Shown: positions 59,789-64,000 of the stretch, in pieces
Numbering within the stretch: the first letter of the stretch is position 1
Layout of the letters: every line of letters begins with the position of its first letter
NCBI RefSeq assembly: GCF_001613305.1
Contig: NZ_BDCC01000032.1
Location: 124,001 to 188,000 of the forward strand
Source: Nocardia vaccinii NBRC 15922
Lineage (GTDB): Bacteria > Actinomycetota > Actinomycetes > Mycobacteriales > Mycobacteriaceae
Direction: 5' to 3'
DNA length: 64,000 bases
The notes under the pieces: model-generated
What the model was told of the DNA's origin: nothing
What the model saw: only the letters and a program-made list of their open reading frames with translations
The model's database searches: none
Made by a program: the position numbers and the translations under genes

Positions 59789-61027
59789 TCAGTCCGTCAG
59801 TGCGGCGTGCAGGCGCGCGGTCACCTCCGCGCGGCGCGGATCCCCGGGCCGCAACAGCGCCAGCGCGTGCTCGTGCACCCGCACGTCCTCGGGGCACCGG
59901 ATGCCGAATTGCACCGGGTGCGCCGCGTACGGGCTCTCGAGCACCGCGGTGCGCACACTCACCGCCAGGGCATCGCGCCACCGCACGATGCCGGGGGTGT
60001 CCGATCCGGGCAGCAACGGCCCGCGATACAGCCGCAGCGCCGCGGTGAGGTCCCCGGCGGCCAGAGCGTCGCGCAGGTCCACCGCGTCACACGAGATCGG
60101 CCGGGTCAGCAGATAGCGGCGGCTGGCGATCTGTCCGCCGGTCGCGTGGCGCAGATGTGACACATCGGCTTTGAGGGTGCCCGCGCCCACCGGCCGGTCC
60201 CCGTAGATCGCGGTCTGCAACCGCTGCGGGGTGAACCCGTCCGGTTCCAGGGCCAGCAGGGTCAGGATCTCGAGCTGGCGAGGCCGCAGCCGCACCGGGC
60301 ACCCCGCCCGCGACAAATAATTCGCCTCGCCCAGGCACTGCAGGCGCAGATCGGGGTGTTCGACGGGCAGATCCGCCGGCAACTGCGAACGGATCGCCGT
60401 CGCGAGCGCGCGCACGGTCGACAGCGCCAGCGGATGGGAGCGTTCCCAGCTGGTGGACAGGTCGATCACCCCGAGGCGGCGCCCGTCGGGGGCGTTGATC
60501 GGCGCGCTGTAACACACCCAGCTGTGCAGGGCGGCGATCAGATGTTCGGCGGAGAACACCGTGGCCGGCTGCCCGGTGCACAGCGCCAGCGACATCGCGT
60601 TGGTGCCCATGTGCGGCTCGTCCCACCGGCCCCCCGGAGCGAAGTTGAGCTGTTCGGCCCGTTTGCGCAGGACCCGCCCGCCGGACACCCACAAAATCGT
60701 GCCGCGCTCATCGGTGACGCACGCGGTGAATCCGGAACCGTCGGTGATGCTGTGCAATTCGTCGGCCAGCGCGGTCACCGGCGCACGCAGCGGCGAATGC
60801 GCCCAGCGGGTGCCGATCTCGTCGTCGTCGGCGGGCGCGGCGCGACGGTCGGGATCCACCGTGCTCAGCGAGCGCTGCCAGGACTGGGCCACCTCATTGC
60901 GCAACATGGTGCGCCCGGAACTGTTGCGCGGGAGCGGTTCCGGGGCCGGGGCGTGCGGGAGCGCCCAGCGAGCCCACTCCTGTTCCAGGGCGGCGCGCTG
61001 CTGGGTGAGAGTGCGCGACTGCGGCAT
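59789..61027 (-). CDS. GAF-domain transcriptional regulator of aldehyde dehydrogenase
   Basis: 412 residues from ATG 61027. VAQSWQRSL and GSGFTACVTDERGTILWVSG begin an AcoR-like sensory region with a GAF domain (MGTNAMSLALCTGQPATVFS, then WVCYSAPI). No sigma-54 AAA+ domain follows; instead there is a winged-helix segment (RPRQLEILTLLALEPDGFTP) and a short tail. It lies upstream of, and co-directional with, the dehydrogenase, 173 bp away. Probably senses the aldehyde or alcohol and activates the two downstream genes. Confidence 0.8.
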   Translation of the reverse strand: MPQSRTLTQQRAALEQEWARWALPHAPAPEPLPRNSSGRTMLRNEVAQSWQRSLSTVDPDRRAAPADDDEIGTRWAHSPLRAPVTALADELHSITDGSGFTACVTDERGTILWVSGGRVLRKRAEQLNFAPGGRWDEPHMGTNAMSLALCTGQPATVFSAEHLIAALHSWVCYSAPINAPDGRRLGVIDLSTSWERSHPLALSTVRALATAIRSQLPADLPVEHPDLRLQCLGEANYLSRAGCPVRLRPRQLEILTLLALEPDGFTPQRLQTAIYGDRPVGAGTLKADVSHLRHATGGQIASRRYLLTRPISCDAVDLRDALAAGDLTAALRLYRGPLLPGSDTPGIVRWRDALAVSVRTAVLESPYAAHPVQFGIRCPEDVRVHEHALALLRPGDPRRAEVTARLHAALTD

Positions 61028-61135
61028 GGTCACCAACCTCGTCGTCGGGCGAAGTCCGGGCGCTGCACCCCATGATTGCGCATACCGCACCCGGTCGCGG
61101 CGAAATTGTCGGACCCGGCTGGTACACAGGGAAAC

Positions 61136-62011
61136 ATGAGCTCACCGTTCCGGTTCGGCGTGAACATGTTCCTCACCGATTCCAGGAGATCCTGGATCGA
61201 AAAGTGCCGCAGGGCAGAGGATTCGGGCTTCGACGTCCTGGGCGTGGCCGATCATCTGGGATTCCTGGCTCCGCTGCCGGCGATGCTGCTGGCCGCCGAG
61301 GCGACCGAGCGGGCACAGGTCAATTCCTTCGTGCTCAACGTCCCGTTCTACAACCCGACACTGCTGGCCCGCGAGGTCGCCACCCTCGATCTGCTCACCG
61401 ACGGCCGCGTCGAACTCGGCCTGGGCGCAGGCTACGTGAAATCCGAATTCGACGCCGCCGCAATCGAATTCCCCAGCGCGGGCCGCCGCGTCGCGCAGGT
61501 CGAGCACACCGCGCGCACCCTGCGCGCCACCTTTGCCGACCCGGCTCGGCGCCCCCGCCCGGCCCGCCCGGGCGGACCGCCGCTGCTGATCGCCGGATGG
61601 GGAGAGCGAATGCTGCGCGTGGCCGCCGAACACGCCGACGTGGTGGCCTTCACCGGCGGCGGCGCCACCGACAGCGGCCTCATCACCGCCGGCACCCCCG
61701 AGGATCTGGACCAGCGCGTCGCGGCCGTGCGCGAACTACTCGGCCCACGCCGCGACACCACCGAATTCAACATCCTCATCCAGCAACTGGCCGCACCGAA
61801 CGAACGCGCCGCCCTGCTCGACCGTCTGGCCCCCAACCTGCCCGCCGGCGCGGCCGAACGCGCCGAGGAGATCCCGATACTGTTGCTGGGCACCCCCGAG
61901 CAGATGGCCGATCAACTCCGCGAACGCCACAAGCGGTACGGGATCAGCTATTTCACCGTCCTGGAACCGAATATGGACACAATGGCCCGAGTCATCGAAC
62001 TGCTGCGCTGA
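61136..62011 (+). CDS. F420-type LLM-class oxidoreductase
   Basis: 291 residues from ATG 61136. A luciferase-like TIM barrel: FRFGVNMFLTDSRRSWIEKC at the start, ATLDLLTDGRVELGLGAGYV, and PPLLIAGWGERMLRVAAEHA. Members of this group in actinobacteria (TIGR03621-type) use F420. Substrate unknown. Divergent from the GAF regulator, with ~110 bp between the starts. Confidence 0.87.
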   Translation: MSSPFRFGVNMFLTDSRRSWIEKCRRAEDSGFDVLGVADHLGFLAPLPAMLLAAEATERAQVNSFVLNVPFYNPTLLAREVATLDLLTDGRVELGLGAGYVKSEFDAAAIEFPSAGRRVAQVEHTARTLRATFADPARRPRPARPGGPPLLIAGWGERMLRVAAEHADVVAFTGGGATDSGLITAGTPEDLDQRVAAVRELLGPRRDTTEFNILIQQLAAPNERAALLDRLAPNLPAGAAERAEEIPILLLGTPEQMADQLRERHKRYGISYFTVLEPNMDTMARVIELLR

Positions 62012-62026
62012 CCGCCGCGCCGAACC

Positions 62027-62347
62027 CTACTTGTTGAGGAAGATGCCCGCCACGTCGGCGTTCTTGATCGGCGTGGCGGCATTGCGCTGATTGCTGCACA
62101 GAAAATTCACCGACACCATCGTCGCATCCACCGTCGTGCCCGCCGGTTCGTGATCATTGTTGGTCTGCTGCTTGATGAACTTCGTGATCGTCATCCGCTG
62201 CGTATCCTGATCCTGTTTCACATAATCGCTGCACGCGGTGTCACCACCCTTGTTCAACGCCTTCTGCACATCGCTGCACCCGGTCAGAAGCGTTGCGGCA
62301 ACACCCATCACACCCACACCGGCAGCCACCCATCGCAGGGACTTCAT
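62027..62347 (-). CDS. Small lipoprotein, HdeA-like
   Basis: 106 residues from ATG 62347 (AGGAGAT upstream). Signal peptide with lipobox LLTGC. The mature part (TACSDYVKQDQDTQRMTITK and DATMVSVNFLCS) is a small helical domain with two Cys, recalling HdeA-type acid-stress chaperones; the resemblance is by eye. Converges on the LLM gene with 15 bp between the stops. Confidence 0.65.
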   Translation of the reverse strand: MKSLRWVAAGVGVMGVAATLLTGCSDVQKALNKGGDTACSDYVKQDQDTQRMTITKFIKQQTNNDHEPAGTTVDATMVSVNFLCSNQRNAATPIKNADVAGIFLNK

Positions 62348-62451
62348 CACGATCTCCTCTGCCGCACGCCGAGCCGACCCCGGCGATCCCGCCCGCCAGC
62401 TTAAAGCGTGCACGCGGTGCACGTCGCGTAACGTACCGCTACCCTACGGCG

Positions 62452-63189
62452 GTGAGTTCGTCGCGCATCGCCGCACCGCTGTCGGTGTCCTCGGTATCGG
62501 ATCAGCTGGGCCTGGTCTCCGCGCACCCACCGCTGTGGGTCATCGCCGCCACCGCGGCCGCCGCATTGCTGCTGGTGCTGTACACGCCGGTGTGGCGGAT
62601 CCTGCGCACCGCGGTCACCATCGCCCACGAAGGCGGGCACGCCCTCGTCGCGGTGCTGACCGGACGAACCCTGCGCGGAGTGCGCCTGCACTCGGACACC
62701 TCCGGAGTCACCGTCTCGCGCGGAAAACCCTACGGCCCCGGCATGATCCTGACCACCATGGCCGGATATCCCGCCCCCTCACTGCTGGGCCTGGGATGCG
62801 CGGCGCTGCTGGGCATCGGACGCCTGACCCTGATGCTGTGGCTGGTCGTCGCCGCCCTCGCGATACTGCTGCTGTTGATCCGCAACATGTTCGGCCTGCT
62901 CGCGGTGATCGTCGCCGGAGCGGCCGTCTTCGCCGTCTCCTGGTACGGCGACGTCGTCGTCCAAGGTGTCTTCGGATACGCGGTGGCCTGGTTCCTGCTG
63001 TTCGGGGGCCTGCGCGCGGTCGCGGAACTGCAACGCGTCCACGTCCGCGGCGACGGCTCCGACGCCGACCAACTCGCCCACCTCACCCGCATACCCGCAC
63101 TGCTGTGGGTGCTGGTGTTCGCCGCGGCGGCACTGGCCTGCCTCATCGGCGGCGGCCGCCTGCTCCTGACCCCCTGGCCGTTCACCTGA
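62452..63189 (+). CDS. M50B-like membrane metalloprotease
   Basis: 245 residues from a GTG at 62452; upstream codons in this frame have no coding character. The zinc site is HEGGH in TVTIAHEGGHALVAVLTGR, inside or next to a helix. About six more helices follow, with TTMAGYPAPSLLGLG. This fits the M50B peptidase-like family found across actinobacteria. The intramembrane substrate is unknown. Confidence 0.85.
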   Translation: MSSSRIAAPLSVSSVSDQLGLVSAHPPLWVIAATAAAALLLVLYTPVWRILRTAVTIAHEGGHALVAVLTGRTLRGVRLHSDTSGVTVSRGKPYGPGMILTTMAGYPAPSLLGLGCAALLGIGRLTLMLWLVVAALAILLLLIRNMFGLLAVIVAGAAVFAVSWYGDVVVQGVFGYAVAWFLLFGGLRAVAELQRVHVRGDGSDADQLAHLTRIPALLWVLVFAAAALACLIGGGRLLLTPWPFT

Positions 63190-63248
63190 GAACCAGCTCC
63201 AGCCCCGAACCCTGCGCACCAGGTCCGAGACCGGACAATCACCGCACG

Positions 63249-64000
63249 CTAGGGCCGCGATCCCTGCCCGGCACAATCGCGCCACCGCCGCGCTTCCCCC
63301 GCGCTCCCGTGCCGATCCAGGACCTCGGCCAGCCCGATCATCGCCCGCACGTCGCCATGTTCGGCCGCCGCACGCCACCAGCGCTCGGCCTCGGCGAGCT
63401 CACCGTGCCCGAACCGCACCGCCCCCAGGTCGTACGCCGCACCCACATGCCCCAGATCCGCCGCCTGCCCCCACAACACGCACGCCTCATCGGTCTCACC
63501 GCGCCCGTGCATCGCCACCCCCAACTCGTACAGCGCCCCGCTGTACCGCGACTCGTGTGTCGGCGCGGCCCGAATCCCCACCTCCACCACCAATTCCGCG
63601 AAATCCGGCGCACCCACACCCGTGCTGCACCGCAACACCGCCGCCCCGTCGGGCGACCGATCGACCAACACCCCGTAATTGCCCACCCACGACACCGTCT
63701 CACCATCCCCACCCAGCCACACCGGCGTCAACGCGAACCGCGCATCCGGACCCGCCCCACACAATTCGATCTCCACACCACCGCACATCGCCTCGGTCCA
63801 CACATCCACCCCACGCAAACGCCGCCCCGCCAACGCCACATACCCACTCAACACCGACACCGCGATCCCCACCCCGAACACTCCGGCCGGGGGAGCGGCG
63901 CGACGCAACGTCAACGTCAACATCGTCGGATCCGCACCCAACGCCTCGCAGAACATCGACTGCACCACCTGCCCCTGCCACCGCACCGGCTCGGTCCCGC
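63249..64000 (-). CDS. SEL1/TPR-repeat protein, 5' end cut by window edge
   Basis: At least 250 codons; the frame is open to the window edge, so the start lies outside and the GTG at 63986 is probably internal. The last ~100 residues carry SEL1-like repeats (ALYELGVAMHGRGETDEACV, AAYDLGAVRFGHGELAEAER, AMIGLAEVLDRHGSAGEARR). Before them is an unassigned beta-rich region (VDVWTEAMCGGVEIELCGAG). Function unknown, probably protein-protein interaction. Confidence 0.7.
   Translation of the reverse strand, partial: GTEPVRWQGQVVQSMFCEALGADPTMLTLTLRRAAPPAGVFGVGIAVSVLSGYVALAGRRLRGVDVWTEAMCGGVEIELCGAGPDARFALTPVWLGGDGETVSWVGNYGVLVDRSPDGAAVLRCSTGVGAPDFAELVVEVGIRAAPTHESRYSGALYELGVAMHGRGETDEACVLWGQAADLGHVGAAYDLGAVRFGHGELAEAERWWRAAAEHGDVRAMIGLAEVLDRHGSAGEARRWRDCAGQGSRP

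Overview
The window is high-GC actinobacterial DNA and looks most like Nocardia or a close mycolate-containing relative. The basis is a 14-subunit nuo operon with a receiver-like gene upstream of nuoA (as Rv3143 in Mycobacterium tuberculosis), a KasA-type ketosynthase, an LppP/LprE-type lipoprotein, an F420-type LLM oxidoreductase, and two boxes matching the KstR consensus. This is family recognition by eye; no search was run. I saw no tRNA, rRNA, CRISPR array or intact insertion sequence.

Layout. 1-6.2 kb: two tandem proline-rich membrane proteins (the first cut by the window edge), an alpha/beta hydrolase, a membrane-anchored PQQ-type propeller and a VOC protein. 6.2-7.1 kb: a gene graveyard that includes a Nudix relic. 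7.1-23.6 kb: the complex I operon on the minus strand in the order nuoA-B-C-D-E-F-G-HI-J-K-L-M-N. nuoH and nuoI form one open frame. Three junctions are enlarged (nuoC/D, nuoI/J, nuoL/M), and each enlargement is read as small ORFs whose starts and stops overlap, so translational coupling is kept. 24-30.4 kb: a receiver-like protein, a CBS protein, a PASTA-like lipoprotein, an aldo/keto reductase behind a MerR-type promoter, and an MFS-MarR pair. 30.6-36.7 kb: a Calvin-cycle module, cbbR divergent from cbbL-cbbS-cbbX-fbp-prk, with red-type form I RuBisCO and its AAA+ activase. 36.7-40.5 kb: a P-loop NTPase paired with a membrane-anchored periplasmic-binding-like protein and no permease. 40.6-45.7 kb: a DUF1275 protein, two possible type VII secretion-related ORFs, a patatin, ComB with a relic of its own tail, and a TetR regulator divergent from the ketosynthase. 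47-50.5 kb: an SRPBCC protein and a nitronate monooxygenase-like flavoprotein, each behind a KstR-like box, plus a lipoprotein and a Nudix hydrolase. 50.7-54 kb: methionine salvage, mtnAB fusion-mtnD-mtnC. 54-64 kb: a roadblock/GTPase pair, LysE, GabD2-like dehydrogenase, aldehyde dehydrogenase with DUF779 and a GAF-domain regulator, an LLM oxidoreductase, a small lipoprotein, an M50-type protease and a SEL1-like protein cut by the window end.

How the parts work together. The cbb genes encode CO2 fixation (RuBisCO, its activase, phosphoribulokinase, a bisphosphatase), and complex I supplies respiratory NADH oxidation. The mtn genes recycle methylthioadenosine. A recurring theme is short local duplication: gene tails or heads are copied next to themselves (nuoC, nuoL, comB, the mtnB head, a 14-bp stop/RBS duplication before prk), and a Nudix fragment lies far from its intact relative.
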